64,000 nucleotides of DNA from Pseudothioclava nitratireducens (GCF_029210495.1 NZ_JARGDK010000009.1:1-64000); one strand, 5' to 3'. Shown: positions 49,663-59,645, counted from the stretch's first letter. The notes: generated by a model from the letters alone, not told the origin. A program made the numbers and translations.

Positions 49663-51312
49663 ATGAGCACTTTGCGCGACGCAGCGATGAACTCCAAGGC
49701 TTGGCCCTTTGAAGAGGCGCGCCGGGTGCTCAAACGTTACGAAAAAGCCCCGCCTGAGAAGGGGTTCGTGCTTTTCGAGACGGGTTATGGCCCGTCGGGA
49801 CTGCCGCATATCGGCACCTTTGGCGAGGTGGCTCGGACGACGATGATCAAGCACGCGTTCGAGGCGATCTCGGACCTGCCGACCCGGCTCATCTGCTTCT
49901 CTGACGACCTTGATGGTATGCGCAAGGTGCCGACGAACGTTCCGAACCAAGAGATGTTGCGCGAGCATGAGCAGAAGCCGCTCACCTCGGTGCCGGACCC
50001 GTTCGAGGAGTTTGAGAGCTTCGGGCATCATAACAACGCAATGCTGCGCCGCTTCCTCGATACGTTCGGCTTCGAATATGAGTTCTACTCGGCCACCGAA
50101 TTCTACAAGTCGGGCCAGTTCGACGAGGTGCTCAAGCGCGCCGTCGAGCGCTATGACGATATCATGAAGGTCATGCTGAAGTCGCTGCGCGAGGAGCGTC
50201 AGCAGACCTATTCGATCTTCCTGCCGATCCATCCTGAGACGGGGCGTGTGCTTTACGTTCCGATGAAGGAAGTGAACGCACAGGATTACACGATCACTTT
50301 CGACGACCCTGACGGGCGCGAATGGACCCTCCCGGTGACGGGCGGAAATGTGAAGCTGCAATGGAAGCCGGATTTCGGCGCGCGCTGGGCGGCGCTGGAT
50401 GTCGATTTCGAGATGTATGGCAAGGATCACTCGACCAACACGCCGATCTATGACCGGATTTGTGAAATTCTGGGTGGCAAGAAGCCCGAGCACTTCACCT
50501 ATGAGCTGTTCCTCGATGCCAATGGCGAGAAGATTTCCAAGTCGAAGGGCAATGGCCTGTCGATTGATGAATGGCTGACCTATGCTTCGACCGAGAGCCT
50601 CGCCTATTTCATGTTCCTCAAGCCCAAGACCGCGAAGCGGCTCTGGTGGGACGTGATCCCGAAGATGGTGGACGAGTATCACCAGCAACTGCGGGCCTAT
50701 CCCGATCAGACGCTCGAACAGCAGGTAGCGAACCCGGTCTGGCACATTCATGGCGGCAACCCGCCGGAGTCGAAAATGGTGGTGCCGTTCTCGATGCTGC
50801 TCAACCTCGCGTCGGTTGCGGGGGCTGCGGACAAGAGCGGGCTGTGGGGTTTCATCAAGCGTTATGCACCCGAGGCCAGCCCCGAGACCCATCCCGATCT
50901 GGATCAGGCGGCGGGTTTTGCCGTGCGCTACTTCAATGACTTCGTGAAGCCGGACCTAGCCTTCCGTGCGCCCGATGCGCAAGAGCGCGCGGCGCTGGAG
51001 GATCTGGCAGCGGCGCTGCGCAGCGAAGACGCGGCGCTGGCGGCGATTGCCAAGAAGAACGCGGCGATGGGCAATGACGAGCCGCTTCCGGTGGCGGATT
51101 TCCATAGCGACGAGTTCCTGCAATCGGTGGTCTTTGCCATCGGCAAGAACAATGGGTTCGAGAACCTGCGCGACTGGTTCAAGGCGCTTTACGAGACGCT
51201 GCTCGGCCAGAGCCAGGGCCCCCGCTTTGGTGGGTTCATAGCCCTTTACGGTGTTGCCGAAACCATCGCCCTGATCGAGCGGGCGCTGGCGGGTGAGCTG
51301 GTTCAAGGCTAA
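49663..51312 (+). CDS. lysK: Lysyl-tRNA synthetase, class I
   Basis: The 549-residue enzyme carries the class I motifs HIGT (residues ~44-47, in [12 protein letters not shown]) and KISKSKGN (residues ~291-298). It charges tRNA-Lys. This archaeal-type class I enzyme replaces class II LysS in many alphaproteobacteria. ATG 49663 is chosen for the preceding AAGAGG; an upstream in-frame GTG/ATG at 49630 would add residues absent from relatives. It has its own strong terminator. Confidence 0.96.
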   Translation: MSTLRDAAMNSKAWPFEEARRVLKRYEKAPPEKGFVLFETGYGPSGLPHIGTFGEVARTTMIKHAFEAISDLPTRLICFSDDLDGMRKVPTNVPNQEMLREHEQKPLTSVPDPFEEFESFGHHNNAMLRRFLDTFGFEYEFYSATEFYKSGQFDEVLKRAVERYDDIMKVMLKSLREERQQTYSIFLPIHPETGRVLYVPMKEVNAQDYTITFDDPDGREWTLPVTGGNVKLQWKPDFGARWAALDVDFEMYGKDHSTNTPIYDRICEILGGKKPEHFTYELFLDANGEKISKSKGNGLSIDEWLTYASTESLAYFMFLKPKTAKRLWWDVIPKMVDEYHQQLRAYPDQTLEQQVANPVWHIHGGNPPESKMVVPFSMLLNLASVAGAADKSGLWGFIKRYAPEASPETHPDLDQAAGFAVRYFNDFVKPDLAFRAPDAQERAALEDLAAALRSEDAALAAIAKKNAAMGNDEPLPVADFHSDEFLQSVVFAIGKNNGFENLRDWFKALYETLLGQSQGPRFGGFIALYGVAETIALIERALAGELVQG

Positions 51313-51333
51313 CCCGGACACGGGAATGGATTG

Positions 51334-51370
51334 ACGGGGCGAGGGCGCAGGCTCTCGCCCCGTTTCATTT
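51334..51370 (+). terminator. Rho-independent terminator after lysK
   Basis: ACGGGGCGAG (51334-51343) and CTCGCCCCGT (51354-51363) form a perfect 10-bp stem with a 10-nt loop, followed by TTTCATTT. Confidence 0.9.
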
Positions 51371-51563
51371 GGAGCGCACGCTTCGGTCAGCACTTCTTTA
51401 ACCTTTCGGGCTAGTTCTTGTCATGCGGAGGCAAGGCGCCGCCGCGGCACTCCCAGCATGAGACATGTCGCTTGAAGCGGTCGCGCGGGCCTCAGTTCGC
51501 GCCCGGCCTTGCTTTGCGCCGTGATCCTCAGGCGGGCCGGAACACCACGAGAGGATTTCTTGG

Positions 51564-53855
51564 ATGAACAAGGCGATTACCGATGGGCTGGTGCTGACCC
51601 CGCCCGCATTCGAACTGGGGCTGGACGTGTGGTCGAGCGAAGATGGCACGCCGGGTTCGGATACCTATGACGGCGCGCCGAATGCGGCGATTGCAACGGC
51701 GGATGCGGATTTTGGCAACTGCCTTGAACTGATCAAGACGCGGAATGTGCAGAAGCTGCGCTATATGGGGCAGACCCCGATCATTCCGGGCTGCTATCTG
51801 CGGATCAAGGCGCGCGTAAAGGCGATCTCGGGGAACCTGCCGGAAGTGCGGGTCGCGGGCTATGCTTGCGCAGCGAATGGCACTCATGTCGCGGGGCTGA
51901 CCGAGGTCGGGGATACGGTCGCGCTGCAAACCTATGGTTCGGTCGTCGAAGTGACGGGAATCGTTGGGACGGGCAGCCGCGGCGGGGTCGATATGCCCTG
52001 GGGGCGCACGCCGATTTATGGGCATTTCGGGCTTGATCTGACCGGCGCCAATGGCGGAACGGTGCGCATCGAGAATATCGAGATCGAGGATATCACCTCG
52101 GCCTTCCTGCGCGACATGATGGATTGGGTCGATGTGAAGGATTTCGGCGCGCTGGGCGATGGCAGCACCGATGACACGGCGGCGTTCCAGGCGGCAGATG
52201 CCGCAGCGAACGGGCGGCAGATCCTTGTACCCGCCGGGCAATATTATCTTGGGGCCTCTCTCGCGATCCAGTCGCCGATCCGTTTTGAGGGGACGCTGGT
52301 CATGCCGACCGCGGCGCGTCTGTCTTTGCTGGCAAGTTACGACTTCCCGACCTATGCCGAAGCCTTCGGGGATGAGCTTCTGGGCTTCAAGAAGGCGCTT
52401 CAGGCGCTGTTTGGCTATACCGATCACAATGCGCTCGACCTTAAGGGGCGGCGGGTGGAGGTGTCCGAACCGATCGTCATCAAGGATATCGCGCCCGACC
52501 TGAGCTCATTCTCCAACCGTCGCGTGCTGCGCAATGGCCAGATCAACGTGATCGAAGGGCCGACTTGGGATGACGCCGTGGTCACCTCCCAGGCGACCTA
52601 TTCGACGGCTCAACAGACGCAGCTGACCAATGTCGCCAATATCGCCAATATCGAGGTGGGTGCGCTTGTCACCGGAGCGGGCGTCGGACGCGAGGTCTAT
52701 GTGAAGGCGAAGAACGTGGGGGCGGGGACGCTTACGCTGTCGCAGCCGCTTTATGGCGGTTCGGGAACGCGGACCTTTACCTTCCGACGGTTCAAATATG
52801 TGCTCGACTTCTCGGGGATGGCGAAACTCGACCGGTTTAACATCGACGATGTGGAATTCCTGTGCAACGGCGCGGCGAGCTGCATCATGCTTCCGCCCGA
52901 CGGGCAGATGTTCCAGATCCGCGACTCCTATGTCGTGCGGCCGAAGGACCGTGTCATCACCTCGATCGGGCGCGGCTGTCAGGACATTCTGGTGGACCGC
53001 TGCCAGTTCCTTTCGAACGAGATGCTGGTGCCTGCGCAGGACCGCACGTCGATCGTGATGAATGTCAACGCCAATGACAGCAAGATTCGCGACTCGCGCT
53101 TCGTGCGGTTCGGGACGACCTTCGTGCTGAACGGGTCGGGGCATCTCATCGTGGGCAACCATTGGTTCCAGGGCGATGAAGAGACCAATGGCGTCCGCGT
53201 TGCGGGTCTGGTGTTCACCCAGACCAACGTGCAGTCGGCGGTGACCGGCAACTATATCGACAACTCGGTGATCGAGTGGACCAACGAACATTCGGCAGAG
53301 CCCGATTTCGGCAATCAGTACTCCTTCGGGGGGCTGACGGTGACCGGAAACACCTTTGTCTGCATCAACGTCGCGCCCTGGTTCACCTGGTTCTCGGTCA
53401 AGCCCTATGGGGCAGGGCATTTCATTCACGGGCTGACCATTTCGGGGAACGTGTTCAAATCGCTCAACGCGATGGTGGATCGGATCGAGAAGGTCGATAC
53501 GACCTTCGCTGCCCTCGACAACGGCCGGATGCGCAATATCGAAGTTCAGGGCAATATGTTCAACGCCGTGCGGGAGGTGGTATCGAACCCTGTGTTCCTC
53601 GAAGTCGAGCAGAACACTGCCCAGAGCACCTGGACGGCTGAGCCGGGTCCGTATCTGCCTTTCGGTGGCTGGGCGCGCAATGTCGAGAGCCTCGTGGCCG
53701 AAGGGATGATCACCGGAGCAGGTGGTCAGCGCGTCACGGCAATGCCCTTCATCAATGTCGAGCAGGGGCCGGTCTCGCAGAACGTAACCGTGCATTGGCC
53801 CGAAGCCGCGAAGGGGCGGGTGCATCTCAAGGTGCGGATGGACAACCCGAACTGA
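51564..53855 (+). CDS. Right-handed beta-helix protein, GH28-related/pectate-lyase-3 type, spike-like
   Basis: The 763-residue protein has an N-terminal ~190-residue part (residues ~5-185) of beta type. A segment VDVKDFGALGDGSTDDTAAFQAADAAA (~190-216) is the signature start of the Pectate_lyase_3 / GH28-related helix domain. Repeated strands such as IRDSRFVRFGTTF, LIVGNHWFQGDE, LTVTGNTFVCINV and LTISGNVFKSLN follow, one per turn. There is no signal peptide. Phage tail spikes and the head spikes of the Rhodobacter gene transfer agent have this architecture, and no polysaccharide-use genes are nearby. The gene is solitary, with terminators on both sides. A role in capsule binding is inferred; an enzyme is possible. 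Confidence 0.8.
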   Translation: MNKAITDGLVLTPPAFELGLDVWSSEDGTPGSDTYDGAPNAAIATADADFGNCLELIKTRNVQKLRYMGQTPIIPGCYLRIKARVKAISGNLPEVRVAGYACAANGTHVAGLTEVGDTVALQTYGSVVEVTGIVGTGSRGGVDMPWGRTPIYGHFGLDLTGANGGTVRIENIEIEDITSAFLRDMMDWVDVKDFGALGDGSTDDTAAFQAADAAANGRQILVPAGQYYLGASLAIQSPIRFEGTLVMPTAARLSLLASYDFPTYAEAFGDELLGFKKALQALFGYTDHNALDLKGRRVEVSEPIVIKDIAPDLSSFSNRRVLRNGQINVIEGPTWDDAVVTSQATYSTAQQTQLTNVANIANIEVGALVTGAGVGREVYVKAKNVGAGTLTLSQPLYGGSGTRTFTFRRFKYVLDFSGMAKLDRFNIDDVEFLCNGAASCIMLPPDGQMFQIRDSYVVRPKDRVITSIGRGCQDILVDRCQFLSNEMLVPAQDRTSIVMNVNANDSKIRDSRFVRFGTTFVLNGSGHLIVGNHWFQGDEETNGVRVAGLVFTQTNVQSAVTGNYIDNSVIEWTNEHSAEPDFGNQYSFGGLTVTGNTFVCINVAPWFTWFSVKPYGAGHFIHGLTISGNVFKSLNAMVDRIEKVDTTFAALDNGRMRNIEVQGNMFNAVREVVSNPVFLEVEQNTAQSTWTAEPGPYLPFGGWARNVESLVAEGMITGAGGQRVTAMPFINVEQGPVSQNVTVHWPEAAKGRVHLKVRMDNPN

Positions 53856-53907
53856 GCGAAATGATCGCGCCCTCTGTTGCGGGCCGGTGCCCCGGAATGG
53901 GGCGGAT

Positions 53908-53934
53908 GCGGGCGCCTCAGGGCGCCCGCTTTGT
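53908..53934. terminator. Bidirectional terminator between spike-like and HugZ-like genes
   Basis: GCGGGCGCC (53908-53916) and GGCGCCCGC (53921-53929) form a perfect 9-bp stem with a TCAG loop. On the plus strand TTTGTC follows. The converging gene ends at 53934, so it may serve both. Confidence 0.75.
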
Positions 53935-54425
53935 CATGCGCGCAGGTCCTCGGCTTCAAGCCGATAGGCGCGGGCGAACCCGCCGTTGAGCATCGCGTCT
54001 TGCGGCTCGAAACGGACAAAAAAGAAATCCGGCAGGTCGATGTAGATCTTGGACTTCGGATGGCTCGCCAGCCACCATGCTCGCAGCGCTCCGGTGCGGG
54101 GGGCGCTTGGGGGGATCAGGGTTGCGTTGGCGCGCAGCGAGAGTCGGGGATGCGTGAGTGGGTCCCCTTTTGCGCCGGGCTCTCCGATCAGCAGGCTCGC
54201 GCGTGGGTCGGCGCGTAGGGCGCTGCTATGTACCGAGAGGCCAGAGACGAAGGTATAAAGGTCCCCGTTCGGATCGGTGCCGAACGCAATCCGTGTCACC
54301 ATGGGAAAGCCTGTATCAGGATCGATGGTGCCAAGGCTCGCATGGCGAGCGCCTGCGATCAGATCATGCGCAAGCGCACGGGCCTCGGGATCGAGATCGC
54401 GTATCGGGTTGATGGGCTGGGTCAT
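53934..54425 (-). CDS. Pyridoxamine-5'-phosphate-oxidase-fold protein (HugZ-like)
   Basis: The 163-residue protein has the split-barrel FMN-binding fold. ARHASLGTIDPDTGFPMVTRIAFGTD (residues ~26-51) and the PRASLLIGEPGAKGDPLTHPRLSL segment (~75-98) match the HugZ family, whose members degrade heme or bind flavin. The conserved C-terminal heme-contact region of HugZ is truncated, so only a flavin or small-ligand role is certain. ATG 54425 has AAGGTG upstream. Confidence 0.75.
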   Translation of the reverse strand: MTQPINPIRDLDPEARALAHDLIAGARHASLGTIDPDTGFPMVTRIAFGTDPNGDLYTFVSGLSVHSSALRADPRASLLIGEPGAKGDPLTHPRLSLRANATLIPPSAPRTGALRAWWLASHPKSKIYIDLPDFFFVRFEPQDAMLNGGFARAYRLEAEDLRA

Positions 54426-54839
54426 GGAACTGCACCTTCGGACCATTGTGTAATGCGCCAACGCTGCGACGCGGTGCCGGGCGCGTCAACCGCTCGATTC
54501 GAGTTCGTGGTGTCGTCCCGTCAGGGTGCTGGCAATGAGATGCTGCGGCGCGGCGTAAATCTTGATTTAAAGGTCAAGAAAAATGCTGCGCCGCTCTTCA
54601 CCAGCTTGTGAACAGGCAAGCGCTTGAAAGATCATGTCAAAATAATGTCCGCCCGAAAAAAGTTTACAACGTTATCGCTACCTGTGTCAAAAACTTAACA
54701 GAAAAAATCAATACACATGGGGGGTTACATGGAGATTAAATTCTGGTTTACAATGGCGTCGGGGTAGAGCGTCTCCGGTTCCCCGGGGGCAGGGAGCGAC
54801 TGGAAACGGTCGCGTGAGGAATTCTAGGGAGGTTGCCAC
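54426..54839. other. Long promoter region upstream of acs, with LacI-type half-palindrome
   Basis: This 414-bp gap holds the acs promoter and that of the divergent HugZ-like gene. AT-rich stretches occur around 54,560-54,600 and 54,650-54,735, unusual for this genome. GTTATCGCTACC (54671-54682) fits the GNTANCGNTANC pattern that I recall for LacI-family carbon-metabolism regulators (CceR) of Rhodobacter; the match is imperfectly palindromic. GGGAGG (54827-54832) is the acs ribosome binding site. No gene was found. Confidence 0.5.
54671..54682. promoter_or_regulatory. Candidate LacI-type (CceR-like) operator before acs
   Basis: GTTATCGCTACC agrees at every fixed position with GNTANCGNTANC, a LacI-family motif recalled for alphaproteobacterial carbon-flux control. 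It lies about 160 bp before the acs ATG. The short motif and low symmetry make a chance match possible. Confidence 0.3.
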
Positions 54840-56810
54840 ATGGCCACTCAGGAACAGGCGAGCGTCGTGCCCGAAATCAAAGAGATTCCGGCAGGTTTTG
54901 AAAACGCTCACGCAGATACCGCGAAATACCGTTCGATGTATCAGGAATCGGTCACGAACCCGGAGGAGTTCTGGGGCCGTGAGGGCAAGCGCCTCGACTG
55001 GATCACGCCCTACACCAAGGTGAAGAACACCGATTTCACCTTTGGTCACGTCTCGATCAAGTGGTTTGAGGATGGCGTGCTGAACGCGTCCTACAACTGC
55101 ATCGACCGCCATCTGGCAACCCGTGGCGACCAGACCGCGATCATCTTCGAGCCCGACGATCCCAAGGACCCGGCGCAGCACATCACGTATCGTGAACTCG
55201 CGGAAAAAGTGAACCGCATGGCCAACGTTCTGCTCTCGCAGGGCGTAATGCGCGGTGACCGCGTGGTGATCTACCTTCCGATGATTCCGGAAGCCGCCTA
55301 TGCCATGCTGGCCTGTGCCCGCATCGGCGCGATCCACTCGATCGTCTTCGCGGGCTTCTCGCCGGACGCGCTGGCCAACCGGATCAACGATTGCGGCGCC
55401 AAGGTGGTGATCACCGCCGACACCGCACCGCGCGGTGGCCGTCGCACGCCGCTCAAGGCCAATACCGACGCCGCCCTTCTGCACTGCTCGGACAAGGTGC
55501 GCTGCCTCGTGGTCAAGCACACCGGCGACCAGACCTCTTGGGTCCAAGGCCGTGACGTCGACCTGAAATACCTGATGGAGCATGCGAGCCCCGAATGCCC
55601 GCCGCGCCCGATGAACGCCGAAGATCCGCTGTTCATCCTTTATACCTCGGGTTCGACCGGCAAGCCGAAGGGCGTTGTCCACTCGACCGGCGGCTACCTC
55701 GTCTACGCGTCGATGACGCATCAATACACCTTCGACTACCAAGACGGCGACGTGTTCTGGTGCACGGCGGATGTGGGCTGGGTCACCGGCCACAGCTACA
55801 TCGTCTATGGCCCGCTCGCCAACGGCGCGACCACGATCATGTTCGAAGGCGTTCCGACCTTCCCGGATGCGGGCCGCTTCTGGGAAGTCTGTGAAAAGCA
55901 CAAGGTCAACCAGTTCTACACCGCCCCCACCGCGATCCGCTCGCTGATGGGTCAGGGTCCGGAATGGGTCGAGAAATACGACCTGAGCTCGCTGCGCGTG
56001 CTGGGTTCGGTCGGCGAGCCGATCAACCCCGAAGCCTGGGCCTGGTATGACAAGTTCGTTGGCAAGGGCAAATGCCCGATCGTCGACACCTTCTGGCAGA
56101 CCGAGACCGGCGGCCACATGCTCACCCCGCTTCCGGGCGCGACCCCCACGAAGCCGGGTTCGGCAACGCGCCCGTTCTTCGGCGTGAAGCCGGTCGTCCT
56201 CGACCCGCAGACCGCCGTGCGTCAGGACGAGACCGAGGCCGAAGGCGTGCTCTGCATCTCCGACAGCTGGCCGGGCCAGATGCGCACGCTCTGGGGCGAT
56301 CACGAGCGCTTCCAGGAAGCCTATTTCTCGCAATATCGCGGCTATTACTTCACCGGTGACGGCTGCCGCCGCGACAAGGACGGCTACTACTGGATCACTG
56401 GCCGCGTCGATGACGTGATCAACGTGTCGGGCCACCGCATGGGCACTGCGGAAGTCGAATCCGCGCTCGTCGCTCACGCAGCGGTCGCAGAAGCTGCCGT
56501 GGTTGGCTTCCCGCATGAACTCAAGGGGCAAGGCATCTACGCCTATGTCACCCTGATGAATGATGTGGAGCCCTCCGACGATCTGCGCAAAGAGCTGGAG
56601 AAATGGGTCCGCACCGAGATCGGTCCGATCGCGAAGCCCGACTGCATCCAGTGGGCGCCGGGCCTTCCGAAAACCCGCTCGGGCAAGATCATGCGCCGCA
56701 TCCTGCGCAAGATCGCCGAGAACGATTTCGGCGCGCTGGGCGACATCTCGACGCTGGCCGATCCGTCGGTCGTCGAAGAGCTTATCGAAAACCGTATGAA
56801 CCGGGGCTGA
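54840..56810 (+). CDS. acs: Acetyl-CoA synthetase
   Basis: The 656-residue AMP-forming ligase shows [18 protein letters not shown] (ATP loop, residues ~267-284), [57 protein letters not shown] (hinge, ~501-534) and the late [11 protein letters not shown] with the acylation-regulated Lys near residue 620. It joins acetate, ATP and CoA to acetyl-CoA, AMP and PPi. GGGAGG precedes the ATG. Adenylate kinase follows by 3 bp, then a solute symporter pair, which together import and activate acetate and recycle its AMP. Confidence 0.97.
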   Translation: MATQEQASVVPEIKEIPAGFENAHADTAKYRSMYQESVTNPEEFWGREGKRLDWITPYTKVKNTDFTFGHVSIKWFEDGVLNASYNCIDRHLATRGDQTAIIFEPDDPKDPAQHITYRELAEKVNRMANVLLSQGVMRGDRVVIYLPMIPEAAYAMLACARIGAIHSIVFAGFSPDALANRINDCGAKVVITADTAPRGGRRTPLKANTDAALLHCSDKVRCLVVKHTGDQTSWVQGRDVDLKYLMEHASPECPPRPMNAEDPLFILYTSGSTGKPKGVVHSTGGYLVYASMTHQYTFDYQDGDVFWCTADVGWVTGHSYIVYGPLANGATTIMFEGVPTFPDAGRFWEVCEKHKVNQFYTAPTAIRSLMGQGPEWVEKYDLSSLRVLGSVGEPINPEAWAWYDKFVGKGKCPIVDTFWQTETGGHMLTPLPGATPTKPGSATRPFFGVKPVVLDPQTAVRQDETEAEGVLCISDSWPGQMRTLWGDHERFQEAYFSQYRGYYFTGDGCRRDKDGYYWITGRVDDVINVSGHRMGTAEVESALVAHAAVAEAAVVGFPHELKGQGIYAYVTLMNDVEPSDDLRKELEKWVRTEIGPIAKPDCIQWAPGLPKTRSGKIMRRILRKIAENDFGALGDISTLADPSVVEELIENRMNRG

Positions 56811-56813
56811 GTG

Positions 56814-57506
56814 ATGAGCACGGCAGATAACACCGTAGCCACCAAATCGGCGGTTCTGATCCTTCTCGGTCCTCCGGGCGCCGGGAAGGGCACGCAGGCC
56901 CGGATGCTCGAAGAGCAGTTCGGTCTGGTGCAGCTTTCGACGGGGGACCTGCTTCGGGCCGCCGTCGCGGCGGGCACCGAGGCTGGTCTCGCGGCGAAAG
57001 CGGTCATGGAGGCGGGCGGTCTCGTCTCGGACGAGATCGTGCTCGCGATCCTCAAGGACCGCATGGCCGAGCCCGACACCGCCAATGGCGTGATCCTCGA
57101 CGGCTTCCCGCGCACTGCGGGTCAGGCGGCATCGCTCGATGCTCTGCTGGCCGATCAGGGTCAGGCGGTCACGGCCGCGATCAGCCTTGAGGTCGATGAC
57201 GAGGCGATGATCAAGCGCGTCTCGGGCCGCTACACCTGCGCGGCCTGCGGCGAAGGCTATCATGATGAATTCAAGCAGCCCGCCGTTGCGGGCACTTGTG
57301 ACAAATGCGGCGGCACGGAGTTCAAGCGTCGTGCCGACGATAATGCCGAGACGGCGCGTGCGCGGCTGGAAGCCTACCACGCCCAGACGGCTCCGCTGAT
57401 CGCCCATTACGGGCAGCTCGGCGTTCTCGAAACGATCGACGCGATGGGTTCCATCGACGAGATCGCTTCGGGTCTTGGGTCGATCGTAAGACGCGTTTCG
57501 GCTTGA
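56814..57506 (+). CDS. adk: Adenylate kinase with zinc-type lid
   Basis: The 230-residue enzyme has the P-loop GPPGAGKGT (residues 19-27), LSTGDLLRA (AMP site), DGFPRTAGQA (~96-105) and a LID that carries four Cys (C142, C145, C162, C165) for zinc. It converts AMP and ATP to two ADP. The gene begins 3 bp after acs, whose reaction makes AMP, so this copy may specifically serve acetate activation; a separate housekeeping adk beside ribosomal protein genes would be expected elsewhere. ATG 56814 is preferred to GTG 56811. Confidence 0.92.
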   Translation: MSTADNTVATKSAVLILLGPPGAGKGTQARMLEEQFGLVQLSTGDLLRAAVAAGTEAGLAAKAVMEAGGLVSDEIVLAILKDRMAEPDTANGVILDGFPRTAGQAASLDALLADQGQAVTAAISLEVDDEAMIKRVSGRYTCAACGEGYHDEFKQPAVAGTCDKCGGTEFKRRADDNAETARARLEAYHAQTAPLIAHYGQLGVLETIDAMGSIDEIASGLGSIVRRVSA

Positions 57507-57568
57507 TTTTGGGGAGGGGCGGGCCTGTGAGGGGCCCGTCTGGAGGATAACAACAGGGAGTTACGCTC

Positions 57569-57826
57569 ATGGCGGACAAATCTTCGTCCAACGCCTACTG
57601 GAAAGCGAACATCAAGACGATCCAGGTTTTCCTGGTCATCTGGTTCGTGTGTTCCTTTGGCTTTGGCATCCTGCTTCGTCCGATGCTCGCAGGCATTGGT
57701 ATCGGCGGCACTGATCTGGGCTTCTGGTTTGCCCAGCAAGGCTCGATCCTCGTGTTCCTGGTTCTCATCTTCGCCTATGCCGCGCGGATGAACAAACTGG
57801 ACAAAGAACACGGCGTGGAAGAGTAA
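57569..57826 (+). CDS. DUF4212 small subunit of sodium:solute symporter
   Basis: The 85-residue protein has two transmembrane helices (residues ~18-40 and ~54-72) with the YWKANIKTIQVFLVIWFVCSFG opening of DUF4212 proteins, which accompany and are required by a class of SSS-family symporters. GGGAG lies before the ATG. The symporter gene follows after 15 bp. Confidence 0.9.
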   Translation: MADKSSSNAYWKANIKTIQVFLVIWFVCSFGFGILLRPMLAGIGIGGTDLGFWFAQQGSILVFLVLIFAYAARMNKLDKEHGVEE

Positions 57827-57841
57827 GGGAGAGCAGGGACA

Positions 57842-59569
57842 ATGGATCAGTTTACCCTCAACCTGCTGGTGGTCGGCGCGACTTTCGCGCTCTACATCGG
57901 CATCGCGATCTGGGCCCGCGCGGGTTCGACCGCAGAGTTCTATGCCGCTGGTCGCGGCGTTAACCCCATCGTCAACGGTATGGCGACCGGCGCAGACTGG
58001 ATGTCGGCCGCGTCGTTCATCTCGATGGCCGGGATCATCGCGTTCGGTGGCTACGACACCTCGGCCTACCTGATGGGTTGGACCGGTGGCTACGTGCTGC
58101 TCGCCATGCTTCTCGCGCCTTACCTGCGCAAGTTCGGCAAGTTCACGGTTCCGGAATTCATCGGCGACCGTTTCTACTCGCAGACCGCCCGTACCGTGGC
58201 TGTTATCTGCCTCATCGTTGCGTCGGTGACCTACGTTATCGGTCAGATGACCGGCGTGGGCGTGGCCTTCTCGCGCTTCCTCGAAGTGGATAACGCGACC
58301 GGCCTCTACATCGGTGCTGCGATCGTGTTCGCCTATGCCGTTCTTGGCGGCATGAAAGGCATCACCTACACGCAGGTTGCGCAGTACGTCGTTCTGATCA
58401 TCGCCTACACCATCCCGGCGATCTTCATTTCGCTGCAACTGACGGGTAACCCGCTGCCGCCGCTCGGCCTGTTCTCGGATGCGAAAGCAACCGGCGAGCC
58501 GATCCTGACGACCCTGAACGGTCTGATGAACGACCTCGGCTTCGGCTCCTACACCGATCAGAAAGACACCACGCTGAACATGTTCCTGTTCACCGTCTCG
58601 CTGATGATCGGGACCGCGGGTCTGCCGCACGTGATCGTTCGCTTCTTCACCGTTCCGACCGTGAAGGACGCACGTTCGTCGGCTGGCTGGGCGCTGGTCT
58701 TCATCGCGCTGCTCTACCTCACCGCTCCGGCAGTGGCGGCCATGGCGCGCATGAACCTGATCAACACCGTCTACCCGGAAGGCACGCAAGCGGCTCCGCT
58801 CGCTTACGAAGCGCGTCCGGATTGGGTGAAGAACTGGGAAAAAACCGGTCTGCTGACCTTCGAAGACAAGAACGGCGACGGCCTCATCCAGTATGTGGCT
58901 GATGCGAACGCGAACGAGTTCACCGTGAACCGTGACATCATCACGCTGGCGAACCCGGAAATCGCGAACCTGCCGGGCTGGGTTATCGCTCTGGTCGCCG
59001 CGGGTGGTCTTGCCGCCGCGCTCTCGACCGCAGCGGGTCTTCTGATGGCGATCTCGTCGGCCGTGTCTCACGACCTCATCAAGTCGCAGATCAATCCGAA
59101 CATCTCGGAAAAAGGCGAACTGCTCTCGGCGCGTATCGCGATGGCCGTGGCAATCGCTGTTGCGACCTACCTGGGTCTGAACCCGCCCGGCTTCGCGGCG
59201 CAAACCGTGGCACTCGCCTTCGGTCTGGCAGCCGCGTCGATCTTCCCGGCACTGATGATGGGCATCTTCTCGAAGCGCATCAACAACAAGGGCGCCGTGG
59301 CTGGCATGCTGGCCGGTCTGGTGGTGACGATCGTCTACATCTTCCTGCACAAAGGCTGGTTCTTCATCGCAGACACCGCGTCCTTCTCGGATAGCGATCC
59401 GCTGCTGTTCTCGATCAAGTCGACCTCGTTCGGCGCGATCGGTGCTCTGGTGAACTTCGTCGTGGCCTATGTGGTCTCCGGTGCAACCGAAGACACCCCG
59501 GAAGAAATCCAGGAACTGGTCGAGTCGATCCGCATCCCGCGTGGTGCTGGTGCGGCAGTTGACCACTGA
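57842..59569 (+). CDS. Sodium:solute symporter (SSS family), acetate permease ActP-like
   Basis: A 575-residue protein with about 13 transmembrane helices. The first lines (FYAAGRGVNPIVNGMATGADWMSAASFISM, residues ~39-68) carry the SSS sodium-site helix. VAAGGLAAALSTAAGLLMAISSAVSHDL (~382-409) is the TM8 sodium-site region. It uses the sodium or proton gradient to bring in a solute. Its place after acs and adk makes acetate or another short carboxylate the likely cargo. A pair of hairpins follows the stop. Confidence 0.9.
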   Translation: MDQFTLNLLVVGATFALYIGIAIWARAGSTAEFYAAGRGVNPIVNGMATGADWMSAASFISMAGIIAFGGYDTSAYLMGWTGGYVLLAMLLAPYLRKFGKFTVPEFIGDRFYSQTARTVAVICLIVASVTYVIGQMTGVGVAFSRFLEVDNATGLYIGAAIVFAYAVLGGMKGITYTQVAQYVVLIIAYTIPAIFISLQLTGNPLPPLGLFSDAKATGEPILTTLNGLMNDLGFGSYTDQKDTTLNMFLFTVSLMIGTAGLPHVIVRFFTVPTVKDARSSAGWALVFIALLYLTAPAVAAMARMNLINTVYPEGTQAAPLAYEARPDWVKNWEKTGLLTFEDKNGDGLIQYVADANANEFTVNRDIITLANPEIANLPGWVIALVAAGGLAAALSTAAGLLMAISSAVSHDLIKSQINPNISEKGELLSARIAMAVAIAVATYLGLNPPGFAAQTVALAFGLAAASIFPALMMGIFSKRINNKGAVAGMLAGLVVTIVYIFLHKGWFFIADTASFSDSDPLLFSIKSTSFGAIGALVNFVVAYVVSGATEDTPEEIQELVESIRIPRGAGAAVDH

Positions 59570-59576
59570 GTCACGC

Positions 59577-59645
59577 TTCGGGCGGAGTGTTAAGCTCTGC
59601 CCGAACACTTAATGCCGGAGGCGCCCGACGGCGTTGGGCGCCTCC
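59577..59645 (+). terminator. Two tandem hairpins after the symporter gene
   Basis: The first stem pairs TTCGGGCGGAG (59577-59587) with CTCTGCCCGAA (59595-59605), 11 bp with one G-U, loop TGTTAAG. The second pairs GGAGGCGCCC (59617-59626) with GGGCGCCTCC (59636-59645), a perfect 10 bp. Neither has a long T run (ATCAGTTTC after the second), so they may attenuate rather than end transcription into the DUF294 gene. Confidence 0.6.

Noticed and set aside
51564-53855. The beta-helix protein as part of a prophage
   Set aside because: No other phage genes lie nearby and it is bounded by terminators beside housekeeping genes; a GTA spike is a better phage-related idea.
54708-57407. An 899-codon open frame opposite acs and adk
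   Set aside because: Antisense to two conserved enzymes; no motifs of its own.
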